Shown piece after piece: positions 1 to 7,275 of a stretch of DNA of 13,748 bases. The translations under genes and the position numbers were made by a program. The notes under the pieces are model-generated. The model had not been told where the DNA came from. It saw only the letters and a program-made list of their open reading frames with translations, and ran no database searches. Location of the stretch: positions 1 to 13,748 of the forward strand of contig CBDTXZ010000073.1 of assembly GCA_965364515.1 (NCBI GenBank), given 5' to 3'. The number at the start of each line of letters is the position of its first letter. Positions within the stretch are counted from its first letter, which is position 1. This DNA is from JAHEDH01 sp965364515. GTDB lineage: Bacteria; Actinomycetota; Acidimicrobiia; Spongiisociales; ZC4RG35.

Positions 1-897
1 ATCGGCACCGAGATGGCTCAGGCCTTCAGGCGACTCGGAAGCGCGGTCACGATCATCACCGACGTCGACCGGCTGCTCCCCGGCGCCCATCCCGATGCCT
101 CCGAGATCGTGGCCCGGCGGATCGAAGCCGAAGGAGTGAAGATCCACAGAGAGACCACGGTGGTGTCCGCCGCCGAAGGCGACGATGAGATCAGACTCGC
201 CGTCGAGGACGGCACGGTCGTGGTGGCATCCCATGTCCTGGTGGCGACCGGACGAGACGCCTCGATCGAACGACTGAACCCGTCTGCTGCGGGCATCGAG
301 TTGGCCGAGGACGGTGTGCCCGTGCTCGACGATCGCCTGCGCACCAGCCAGAGGCACATCTTCGCATGCGGTGATGCTGCCGGCGCCGGGCTCACCCACA
401 TCGCCTCGGCGCAGGGCGCCTCCGTCCTGATCAATCTGGTCTCCCCCAGAGCCCTTCGCGTCGACACCGGAGTGACCAGGTGGGCGGCGTTCACCGACCC
501 CGAGATCGCCCAAGTCGGCCTCACGAAGCACCAGGCGATGGGACAGGGGCTCGACATCAGGACGACCCGGATCCCCATCGGGCGAGTCGACCGCGCCACG
601 GTTTCGGGAACGGGCGAGGGTTTCGTCGAAGCGGTGCACTCGCGTACAGGCAAGCTGTTCGGTGTCACGATCGTCGGCCCCAACGCGGCCGAATGGGCCA
701 ACCAGTGGGTTCGACCCGTGGCGAAAGGCCGAAGGATCACCGAGTTGGCCTTCACAGACACGATCTACCCGACCATGGGGACGTCCGGAGCGGTGCTGGC
801 CTACGAGTGGGCAGAGCGTCGGCTCGCCAGTGGCTGGATCGGCCGGATCGCCCGTCTTGCCGGCCGAGCCCGGATGTGGTCCGCCCGGAATCCGTGA
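1..897 (+). CDS. FAD/NAD(P)-dependent pyridine nucleotide-disulfide oxidoreductase family protein, C-terminal part (5' end outside window)
   Basis: The open frame enters from the left edge, so the N-terminal FAD-binding part and any redox-active CXXC are not visible. Base 1 starts inside the NAD(P)-binding GxGxxGxE motif (IGTEMAQAFRRLGSAVTII). The second FAD motif, with FACGDAAG, lies at about 361-384. A C-terminal dimerisation domain follows. The order matches lipoamide dehydrogenase, mercuric reductase and soluble transhydrogenase relatives. Where lipoamide dehydrogenases carry a His-Pro-Thr-x-x-Glu catalytic dyad, this protein reads IYPTMGTSG (from 763), so the His and Glu are absent. The vicinal cysteines at the C terminus of mercuric reductases are also absent. 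It is therefore an oxidoreductase of unknown substrate, probably using NAD(P)H and FAD in the cytoplasm. The stop lies 31 bp before the ABC transporter start on the same strand, so co-transcription is possible. Confidence 0.85.
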   Translation: MGTEMAQAFRRLGSAVTIITDVDRLLPGAHPDASEIVARRIEAEGVKIHRETTVVSAAEGDDEIRLAVEDGTVVVASHVLVATGRDASIERLNPSAAGIELAEDGVPVLDDRLRTSQRHIFACGDAAGAGLTHIASAQGASVLINLVSPRALRVDTGVTRWAAFTDPEIAQVGLTKHQAMGQGLDIRTTRIPIGRVDRATVSGTGEGFVEAVHSRTGKLFGVTIVGPNAAEWANQWVRPVAKGRRITELAFTDTIYPTMGTSGAVLAYEWAERRLASGWIGRIARLAGRARMWSARNP

Positions 898-928
898 AGC
901 ACCGAAGCCGAAGTAGCGTGCGCGGCTC

Positions 929-2695
929 ATGAGTCAAGCGCCCCCGATCCGCCGCCTGCTCCGCTATGCGCATCCACACCGCCGCGACCTTCGCATGGCG
1001 ACCACATGGTCTGTTCTCAACAAGATCATGGACATCGCACCCGAGATCCTGATCGGCGGCGCGGTCGACGTGGTCGTGAGAGGCGAGGATTCGTGGCTCG
1101 CCGGACTCGGTGTCACGGCGGTTCGCGACCAACTGATCGTCCTGGGTGTGCTCACGTTCGTGGTGTGGGCTCTGGAATCGGCCTTCGAATACGCACTCAA
1201 GATCCGGTGGCGGAATCTGGCGCAGACCGTCCAGCACGATCTCCGGGTCGAGACCTACGACCACGTCCAGGGACTCGAACTCGGATACTTCGAGGATCGC
1301 TCCACCGGAGCCCTCATGGCGGTCCTCAACGACGACGTCAACCAACTCGAGCGCTTTCTCGACGTCGGCGCCAATCAGGTCATCCAGACGTTGACGTCTG
1401 TGGTCGGTGTCGGCGGTGTCTTCTTCATCCTGTCGCCGTCGATCGCCGCCCTCTCGCTGATCCCCATCCCGATCATCGTGTGGGGATCGATCCGATTCAC
1501 GCGGGCACTGGCCCCGCGCTACATGGGCGTCCGCAACCAGGCGGGCTTCCTGAACTCGGTGCTTTCGAACAACCTGGGTGGGATCGCGACCATCAAGTCC
1601 TTCACGGCGGAGGCCCGCGAAACGGCCAGGATCGAGAGTGAATCGAATCAGTACCGCACCGTCAACGAAGGCGCCATCAAGCTGTCGTCCGCCTTCGTAC
1701 CGGCGATCAGGATCGCCATCCTCGCCGGATTCCTGGTGACGCTCATGTACGGCGGCTTCCAGGTGCTCGATGGCGCCCTCGAGGTCGGCGCGTACTCGGT
1801 CCTCATCTTCCTCACCCAGCGGTTGCTGTGGCCGCTCACGATGCTCGGGGAGACATTGGACTTGTATCAGCGCTCGATGGCGTCGACGAGCCGGATCCTC
1901 GATCTCCTCGACACGGAACCCGGCATGATCGACGGGACGACCTCGCTCGACCAGCCCGACGGACACGTCACCTTCGATGGGGTTGCGTTTGCCTACGACC
2001 CGGGCCATTCCGTCCTCGACGGGATCGACATCGACATCCCCGCTGGACAGACGGCCGCGATCGTGGGGGCCACCGGCTCTGGCAAGACGACACTGCTCAA
2101 ACTGCTGCTCCGGTTCGCCGACGTCGATGCCGGTTCGGTCCGCCTCGACGGTCACGACGTTCGCGAGCTCCGTTCAACCGATCTCCGCAGGGCGATCGGT
2201 CTGGTCAGCCAGGACGTGTTCTTGTTCCACGGGACCGTGCAAGAGAACATCGCCTACGGCGCACCCGATGCCGACATGGACGCCATCGTCCGTGCCGCCG
2301 AGCTCGCCGAGGCGGACGACTTCATCCGGGCGCTCCCTGCGGGCTACGACACCGTGGTCGGTGAACGTGGCCAGAAGCTGTCGGGAGGCCAACGTCAACG
2401 GATCTCGATCGCCCGCGCCATCCTCACCGACCCTGCAGTCCTGGTCCTCGACGAGGCGACGTCGGCCGTCGACAACGAGACCGAGGCTGCGATCCAGCGC
2501 TCGTTGGAACGAGTCGCCCTCGACCGGACGACCATCGTCGTGGCGCATCGCCTCTCGACGATCCGACACGCAGACCGCATCTACGTCCTCGACCGGGGCA
2601 AGCTGGTCGAGTCGGGCACCCACGAAGAACTGGTGTCACGGGAGGGCCAGTACCACTCGTTGTGGCGGGTACAGACCGGCGAGCGATTGCACTGA
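929..2695 (+). CDS. ABC exporter half-transporter, fused permease and ATPase (MsbA/MdlB-like)
   Basis: This 588-aa protein has the standard exporter half-transporter layout: a six-helix membrane domain over about residues 1-320, then a nucleotide-binding domain. Visible ATPase motifs are Walker A GATGSGKTT (380-388), signature LSGGQRQR (484-491), Walker B VLVLDEATS (from 504, catalytic Glu509) and H-loop His540. All look intact, so it should be an active ATP-driven exporter working as a homodimer or with an unseen partner. The substrate cannot be read from sequence; the family carries lipids, drugs and peptides. No Shine-Dalgarno sequence precedes the ATG at 929. TAGCGT (914-919) ends 9 nt upstream and could be a -10 element for a very short leader; otherwise the gene is read through from the flavoprotein gene 31 bp upstream. 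Its stop is 2 bp from the stop of the convergent methyltransferase gene. Confidence 0.93.
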   Translation: MSQAPPIRRLLRYAHPHRRDLRMATTWSVLNKIMDIAPEILIGGAVDVVVRGEDSWLAGLGVTAVRDQLIVLGVLTFVVWALESAFEYALKIRWRNLAQTVQHDLRVETYDHVQGLELGYFEDRSTGALMAVLNDDVNQLERFLDVGANQVIQTLTSVVGVGGVFFILSPSIAALSLIPIPIIVWGSIRFTRALAPRYMGVRNQAGFLNSVLSNNLGGIATIKSFTAEARETARIESESNQYRTVNEGAIKLSSAFVPAIRIAILAGFLVTLMYGGFQVLDGALEVGAYSVLIFLTQRLLWPLTMLGETLDLYQRSMASTSRILDLLDTEPGMIDGTTSLDQPDGHVTFDGVAFAYDPGHSVLDGIDIDIPAGQTAAIVGATGSGKTTLLKLLLRFADVDAGSVRLDGHDVRELRSTDLRRAIGLVSQDVFLFHGTVQENIAYGAPDADMDAIVRAAELAEADDFIRALPAGYDTVVGERGQKLSGGQRQRISIARAILTDPAVLVLDEATSAVDNETEAAIQRSLERVALDRTTIVVAHRLSTIRHADRIYVLDRGKLVESGTHEELVSREGQYHSLWRVQTGERLH

Positions 2696-2697
2696 CC

Positions 2698-3297
2698 TCA
2701 ACCGTCGCTTCGGCTCCACCTGGTCCACGCATGGGGCCACCGCCGTCCGGCAACTCGCATGTGTTCGGACTGCTCCGAGAGGGCGAAACGATCTCCGAGC
2801 GCACGAGCCATGTCCGCGACATCGAAGCCCCAGGGCGGACCCCCGTCCGACGAGGGCCGACCGATCGGAAAGACGACTGAGATCACGGATCCGCTCCTGG
2901 TCAGAACCCGCTCTGCCATCGAGCCGAACCGAGGACGGTCGGCTGGATCGATCGCACAGAAGAATGTGTGGTCGAACACGAGGTCGAATGGCTCATCGAC
3001 GTCGATGTCGAGAGAGTCACCGATCACGACCGAGGCTCCATCCGCATCGAGCCGACGGAGCAGGGCGGCCTCGACGGCCGGAGCGATGTCGACCGCAGTG
3101 ACCTTCCAGCCCGCCTGGGCGAGTGCAGCGGCATCGTGACCGGTGCCAGCCCCAGGGACGAGCACCGAACCGACGGAACCGGTGCCGAGGGAAGGATCGA
3201 GCGCCAGCCTCGTCTCGAGCTCCGGATGGGCCCTGCCGAGATCCCAGGGGATCGAACCGAGCTCGTATCTGGCACTCCACGCATCTGCGTCCGGCAC
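2698..3297 (-). CDS. SAM-dependent methyltransferase, TPMT family (thiopurine/thiol methyltransferase-like)
   Basis: This 199-aa protein begins with W-x2-RY-x6-PWDLGRAHPEL, the N-terminal signature of TPMT-family enzymes, which includes bacterial and plant thiol or halide methyltransferases. Motif I of the class I Rossmann fold is VLVPGAGTGHD (about 45-55), with the acidic residue that binds the SAM ribose at Asp70. The segment FDLVFDHTFFCAI, followed by a conserved Arg, is also typical. Family members methylate thiols, halides or metalloid species with SAM in the cytoplasm; the substrate here is unknown. The start is a GTG at 3297 with GGGAG six bases upstream. The gene is divergent from the hydroxyacyl-CoA dehydrogenase gene (98 bp between starts) and convergent with the ABC exporter gene. 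Confidence 0.86.
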   Translation of the reverse strand: MPDADAWSARYELGSIPWDLGRAHPELETRLALDPSLGTGSVGSVLVPGAGTGHDAAALAQAGWKVTAVDIAPAVEAALLRRLDADGASVVIGDSLDIDVDEPFDLVFDHTFFCAIDPADRPRFGSMAERVLTRSGSVISVVFPIGRPSSDGGPPWGFDVADMARALGDRFALSEQSEHMRVAGRRWPHAWTRWSRSDG

Positions 3298-3395
3298 GAC
3301 CGGCTCCCGTTCTCGCTCGACCGAGAGCGTAGGAGGAGAGGCCGGGCGACGTCGTCGAAGCTGTCAGAATGGCGCACCAACGAATCGGAGGAGAC
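3298..3395. promoter_or_regulatory. Divergent promoter region between methyltransferase and hydroxyacyl-CoA dehydrogenase genes
   Basis: These 98 bp separate two divergent start codons and must hold both promoters unless transcription enters from elsewhere. The plus-strand gene has a strong ribosome binding site, CGGAGGAGA, just before its ATG at 3396. The minus-strand gene has GGGAG six bases before its GTG. An imperfect -10-like CAGAAT lies at 3364-3369. No convincing -35 or operator was found. Confidence 0.45.
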
Positions 3396-4253
3396 ATGAG
3401 CGACATCACCAGGCTCGGCGTGGTCGGGGGCGGACAGATGGGTGCCGGGATCGCCGAAGTGGCAGCAAAGGCGGGGTCCGACGTCCTCATCATGGAGGTC
3501 GAGCCCGAGTTCGCCGAGAAGAGCCGCGAGAGGCTGGTCCGATCGCTCGACCGTGCGGTCGAGCGAGGGAAGCTCGAGCCGTCGGAACGCGACGCTGCCA
3601 TCGCTCGAGTCGGGTACACCACCGACCTCGCCGAATTCGCAGACCGTGATCTGGTCATCGAAGCCGTCACCGAGGACGAGGAGCTCAAGCTCGGGATCTT
3701 CCGGACCCTGGACGCGGTGGTCGAGTCCGACGATGCGATCCTGGCATCGAACACCTCGTCGATTCCCATCACACGGCTCGCGGCGGCCACCGGCCGCCCC
3801 TCCCACGTCGTGGGAATGCACTTCTTCAACCCGGTCCCCGTGATGACGTTGATGGAGCTCGTGACCACGGTTCGCTCCGATGAGGCCGTGGAACGGCGTG
3901 CCGAGGGGTATGCCACCGACACGCTCGGCAAGACCGTCATCAGGGCGAAGGACCGCGGCGGGTTCGTGGTCAACATGCTGCTCGTCCCGTACCTCCTCGG
4001 TGCGATCCGGATGTACGAGGCCGGCGTCGCCAGCGCCGAAGACATCGACACAGGCATGAGGCTCGGCGCCAATCACCCGATGGGCCCCCTCCAGTTGAGC
4101 GACTTCATCGGTCTGGACACCATGAAGCTCGTGGCCGATGTCCTCTTCGACGAGTACAAGGAGCCGCTCTACGCCTCTCCCCCGCTTCTCACCCGCATGG
4201 TGGAGGCAGGTCTGCTCGGCCGGAAGACCGGCGAAGGTTTCTATCGGTACTGA
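3396..4253 (+). CDS. hbd: 3-hydroxybutyryl-CoA / 3-hydroxyacyl-CoA dehydrogenase
   Basis: This 285-aa protein matches the usual length of stand-alone 3-hydroxyacyl-CoA dehydrogenases. The NAD(P)-binding loop is GGGQMGAG (11-18). The catalytic dyad is visible as His142 in MHFFNPVP and Glu154 in MEL, at the 12-residue spacing typical of the family. Asn226 in ANHPMGP and the helical C-terminal dimerisation domain complete it. It interconverts (S)-3-hydroxyacyl-CoA and 3-ketoacyl-CoA with NAD(P), in beta-oxidation, butyrate or polyhydroxybutyrate-linked metabolism; short-chain specificity is assumed from length. The start at 3396 is chosen because GGAGGAG lies directly upstream; an in-frame ATG at 3369 lacks such a site and would add nine residues before the Rossmann strand. 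No thiolase or enoyl-CoA hydratase gene is adjacent. Confidence 0.92.
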   Translation: MSDITRLGVVGGGQMGAGIAEVAAKAGSDVLIMEVEPEFAEKSRERLVRSLDRAVERGKLEPSERDAAIARVGYTTDLAEFADRDLVIEAVTEDEELKLGIFRTLDAVVESDDAILASNTSSIPITRLAAATGRPSHVVGMHFFNPVPVMTLMELVTTVRSDEAVERRAEGYATDTLGKTVIRAKDRGGFVVNMLLVPYLLGAIRMYEAGVASAEDIDTGMRLGANHPMGPLQLSDFIGLDTMKLVADVLFDEYKEPLYASPPLLTRMVEAGLLGRKTGEGFYRY

Positions 4254-4275
4254 TATCGACCTGGACCGTGGAACT

Positions 4276-4503
4276 TCAGTGGATGCGGACCGGGAATCGA
4301 CGGCTTCGGTCCCGTGGCGATCTCAGCAGGATCGGGAACCAGGAGTTGTCGCCGGCATCGGCGGCAGCGTAGAAGGCGCTCATGGCACAGTCGAGACATG
4401 CGAACCCCGATGGGATGAGGGCGGCGGCACGGTCGCCGCACGACCCGCATTCCATCGAGATCCGCTTCGGATTGCTTCCCAGCGACGCTCCGGTCTGTGT
4501 CAT
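4276..4503 (-). CDS. Small putative zinc-ribbon protein, hypothetical
   Basis: A short minus-strand frame of 75 aa, counted from the ATG at 4503, carries two CXXC knuckles, CGSC (Cys19, Cys22) and CLDC (Cys36, Cys39), separated by 13 residues, then an Ala-rich stretch and a basic tail. The four-cysteine arrangement suggests a structural zinc ribbon. Codons mostly end in G or C, as in neighbouring genes. The start is uncertain: GTG at 4557 would give 93 aa and ATG at 4455 59 aa, and none has a good ribosome binding site. A plus-strand frame at 4382-4570 overlaps it but shows no motif. I do not recognise a family. It is divergent from the histidine kinase gene, which hints at shared regulation. 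Without this gene, 4254-4599 would be an empty gap of about 350 bp. Confidence 0.5.
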   Translation of the reverse strand: MTQTGASLGSNPKRISMECGSCGDRAAALIPSGFACLDCAMSAFYAAADAGDNSWFPILLRSPRDRSRRFPVRIH

Positions 4504-4563
4504 GCTCTCTGTGTCGTCATCGGGCGCTTCGAATCTGGAGCATGGTTCGCGACACACACCAGA

Positions 4564-4573
4564 TGACTAGTCA
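4564..4573. promoter_or_regulatory. Perfect 10-bp palindrome TGACTAGTCA, candidate operator
   Basis: TGACTAGTCA reads the same on both strands and lies in the 96-bp gap between the divergent small zinc-ribbon gene and the histidine kinase gene, 26 bp before the kinase ATG. It could be a dimeric regulator site, but it is short and no second copy was seen. Confidence 0.3.
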
Positions 4574-4599
4574 ATCAACCACCTTGACTCGAACGCACA

Positions 4600-5922
4600 A
4601 TGGCCGATAAGAACAACATGTTTCCCCGCCCCCCTGCGGATGCCACCACGTTCACCGGTGTGGACGCCATCGACCGCGCCCTCACGACGCTCGGCCTCTC
4701 GATCGAGCGTCCACCGCGAGGCGACCAATGGGGTGAGTTCCTGAGCCTCATCGCCTACGAGTACCACCATTCGGACGCCGCCCGTTTCGAGACGTTGTTC
4801 AGCGTCTCTCCGATCCCGACCATCGAACAGGACTATCGCCTCCTCCTCGAAGAGTTCGACAAGCTGCGGGAGCAGGGCGTCGAAGACATCCGCGAACACG
4901 TCGGAACTGACGCTCAACGCCTCCGAGAGCTCGTGGGACACATCCGGAATGTCGCTGCCAACCCTGCGGCGGTCAGCATCATCGGACTCACCCCGGAGCA
5001 GACGGAGGGATTCGTGGACCCGGTCATCGTCAACGAGGAATCGTTCGAGAGCTGGATCGACCAACTCGAAACGGTCTGGCAGGGGAAGACCCACAGTCAA
5101 TGCGAGTTCCTCGGGAGAACCGCCTTCGGAGCGCCTTTCGACGCACGACGAACGATGGCCGTCCCGGTCGGGCCACGGGGCCCCGACTATCGCAGGGTCG
5201 TCGTCACCATCGAGGATGCGACGAAGGAGCGCAACGAGCAACGGCGACTCCAGCATCTCGTCGAGGAGAAGAACGAATTCCTCGCAGCGGTGAGTCACGA
5301 GATCCGAACGCCCCTCACCGGCGTACTCGGCTTCACCGAGATCCTGATGGACAGCTCCGAGTCGATGAGCGCAAGCGAACGCACGGAGATCCTCGCCTCG
5401 ATCGCCCATCAGGCCCGGGAGGTGTCCAACATCGTCGAAGACCTGCTGATCGCCGCGCGATCGGAGTCGGGAGATCTGGCCGTCACGAAGGAACCGGTGG
5501 ACCTCGCCGCCGAGGTCAAGCAGGTGCTGGACAACGGCGGCTCCCATACACGCGGCATCACCGTCGAGCCCGCCGATGACTCGGTGATGGGGCTCGGTGA
5601 CCCAGGACGTGTCCGTCAGGTCGTGAGGAACCTCCTGACGAATGCCGAACGCTATGGCGGACCCGATGTGCGGATCAGCCTCGGAAGCTCGGGCGACCGG
5701 GTGTCCGTGGTCGTGTCCGACGACGGGGCGGGCGTCGCACCCGACCGCCTGGACTCGCTCTTCTCGGCCAAACGGAGATCCGTCACGGCGGCGACCGTGT
5801 CCGGCTCGACCGGTCTCGGACTGTCGATCTGTCGGAAGCTCGCCGGGCTGATGGGGGGAGACCTCACCTACGCCCGCATCGACGGCCGGACCTGTTTCAC
5901 GCTCAGTCTTCCGAGCGCCTGA
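4600..5922 (+). CDS. Soluble PAS-domain sensor histidine kinase (orphan)
   Basis: This 440-aa protein has no transmembrane helix or signal peptide, so it should sense in the cytoplasm. An N-terminal segment (about 1-60) has no recognised domain. Residues 62-217 look PAS-like, with the FETLFSVSPIPTIEQDY pattern at the front. The HisKA dimerisation helix carries the phospho-acceptor His233 in AAVSHEIRTPLTGVLGF. The ATPase domain shows the N-box Asn348 (RNLLTNAERYGG), the G1 box DDGAGV (374-379) and the G2 box GSTGLGL (402-408). All catalytic motifs are present. No response regulator gene is adjacent, so its partner is elsewhere. No clear ribosome binding site precedes the ATG at 4600, and an in-frame ATG at 4618 is possible. 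The stop directly abuts that of the convergent membrane-protein gene. Confidence 0.92.
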   Translation: MADKNNMFPRPPADATTFTGVDAIDRALTTLGLSIERPPRGDQWGEFLSLIAYEYHHSDAARFETLFSVSPIPTIEQDYRLLLEEFDKLREQGVEDIREHVGTDAQRLRELVGHIRNVAANPAAVSIIGLTPEQTEGFVDPVIVNEESFESWIDQLETVWQGKTHSQCEFLGRTAFGAPFDARRTMAVPVGPRGPDYRRVVVTIEDATKERNEQRRLQHLVEEKNEFLAAVSHEIRTPLTGVLGFTEILMDSSESMSASERTEILASIAHQAREVSNIVEDLLIAARSESGDLAVTKEPVDLAAEVKQVLDNGGSHTRGITVEPADDSVMGLGDPGRVRQVVRNLLTNAERYGGPDVRISLGSSGDRVSVVVSDDGAGVAPDRLDSLFSAKRRSVTAATVSGSTGLGLSICRKLAGLMGGDLTYARIDGRTCFTLSLPSA

Positions 5923-7275
5923 TCAGCCGGCTGCCAGGATCGCCAACCCGATTCCGGTCAGGACGACCATCAGCGCGAGCATCGCATACTGGGTGCGCAC
6001 GGCGACCTCCGACGAGAAGTCGTAGAGCGCCCGATCGTGGGCGAGGAACACGGCTGCCACATGGCCGGCGACGATCACGACCAGCTGGACGTACCAGACG
6101 CCCGTCGGTGAGATCAGTGTGAAGTCGATCGGCCTGTCGACCGTGCCGAAGAGGTCGAGTCCGGTGCCGAAGGGGTCGGACAACGAACTGATGATGCGTT
6201 GGCCCTCGAAGAGGACCAGCGTGAAATAGTGGGCGACTGCGTACGCGAGCGCAATCGGCACGAGCGTGTGGGCGAATCGGTCGGCGACGCGCTCGGCGGT
6301 CCATCCGTCACCGGCGATCCTGGCGGCTGCGAGACACGCCAAACCGTATCCCACTCCGATCAGCCCGACGGTGGCGACCAAGAGGACCGTACCGCCCGCC
6401 AGACCGGTCGCGAGGTCACCGAACAGATCGCGGAACCAAGGCGTCTCCGATATCCCGTCGTAGGTCACGGTGCCGACCATGACGACGAGGAAGAGCGCCA
6501 GACCCGGGGTCTCCTTCAAGCCGGCCAGACCGCGAAGCCATCCCCGCCAGGCAGGATCGCCGTTGTCGTCGGTCGTGAACGGAGAGATACGCGAGATGAG
6601 ACGGATGTACACGGCGAATCCGTCAACGCCCTGCGCCGTGGTCGCCGGCCCGATCCGATCGATGGAGATGAGCATCATCGCCAGGTACCCGATCACCATG
6701 ATTGCGATCGTCCGTGGCGCAGCTGCGTCCGGATACACCGTCTCGACCCAGGTGAAGGCGAGCAGGACCCCTGCCGCCGGGTACATGCCGTTGGAGGCCA
6801 GGAACTCAGGACGCTCCTCGCCTTCGAGTCCGAGCCACCGTGCAAGCGTCGGGAACGGATTGATGAACCGGTAGAGATTTCCGAAGATGGCGGAGGCGAA
6901 CGGGATCACGAGCCAGAAGCCGACCCACAGCAGCACCGGTGCCGGGTTCCGGCTGGCGTTGTTCACACCGAAAACCGCCGTTGCGACCATGAAGAGCAGC
7001 ACGATCACGCCGAAGATGCTCAGTCCGGTCGTGAGGCCCCCGAAGCCCGGCACATTCAGGGGTCTGAGAGGCGAGCCCTCCTGCCACCGGTGGTCGGGCC
7101 AGAGGACCGCCAGCGCTGCGAACGAGAGGATGAGCACCACCGATGCGCCTGCGAGGAACATGCTCAACGGGATGGGAAGGTCGGCTCTGCCGCCCAGGCC
7201 GTGTGCGGACGCCGGGAGCCCCCCGAACAGGACGAGAAGGCCACCGGCGAGGGCGACCCGAGCGGCTCGCCTCAA
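5923..7275 (-). CDS. Polytopic membrane protein with cleavable signal and predicted mature N-terminal His (often annotated 'fenitrothion hydrolase'-like)
   Basis: This 450-aa protein opens with a basic signal peptide ending PASA, then His25 (AHGLGGRADLPIP). About nine or ten hydrophobic segments follow, roughly at 36-58, 80-104, 114-134, 166-182, 189-206, 258-272, 289-318, 336-356, 393-413 and 430-448. Histidines sit in or near the last helices: His336, His349, His405, His413. From memory, related actinobacterial proteins carry the database label 'fenitrothion hydrolase', but no hydrolase motif is visible here and I do not adopt that function. The start is a TTG whose TTGA overlaps the stop of the cupredoxin-like gene, implying translational coupling. 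The pair and the His residues make a copper or other metal role possible, which is inference. Confidence 0.8.
   Translation of the reverse strand: MRRAARVALAGGLLVLFGGLPASAHGLGGRADLPIPLSMFLAGASVVLILSFAALAVLWPDHRWQEGSPLRPLNVPGFGGLTTGLSIFGVIVLLFMVATAVFGVNNASRNPAPVLLWVGFWLVIPFASAIFGNLYRFINPFPTLARWLGLEGEERPEFLASNGMYPAAGVLLAFTWVETVYPDAAAPRTIAIMVIGYLAMMLISIDRIGPATTAQGVDGFAVYIRLISRISPFTTDDNGDPAWRGWLRGLAGLKETPGLALFLVVMVGTVTYDGISETPWFRDLFGDLATGLAGGTVLLVATVGLIGVGYGLACLAAARIAGDGWTAERVADRFAHTLVPIALAYAVAHYFTLVLFEGQRIISSLSDPFGTGLDLFGTVDRPIDFTLISPTGVWYVQLVVIVAGHVAAVFLAHDRALYDFSSEVAVRTQYAMLALMVVLTGIGLAILAAG

Noticed and set aside
1..897. Mercuric reductase assignment
   Set aside because: The C-terminal vicinal cysteines are missing and no mer genes are nearby.
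752..2155. 467-aa minus-strand frame opposite the flavoprotein and ABC exporter
   Set aside because: Shadow frame; the plus strand carries clear Walker and signature motifs and the antisense product shows no domain.
3311..3331. Possible hairpin CGCTC/GAGCG in the divergent promoter gap
   Set aside because: Arms of only 4-5 bp are expected by chance in such GC-rich sequence.
3369..3395. Upstream ATG for the hydroxyacyl-CoA dehydrogenase
   Set aside because: GGAGGAG directly before the ATG at 3396 and the family's usual N terminus favour the later start.
3017..4072. Two overlapping 350-aa minus-strand frames opposite the hydroxyacyl-CoA dehydrogenase
   Set aside because: They cross the divergent promoter gap, overlap both real genes and show only low-complexity Ser/Arg or Asp/Glu-rich sequence.
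4567..5547. Long antisense frame (326 aa) opposite the histidine kinase
   Set aside because: It lies entirely over a gene with intact kinase motifs, has no recognisable domain and a composition rich in Asp, Glu and Arg typical of mirror frames in GC-rich DNA.
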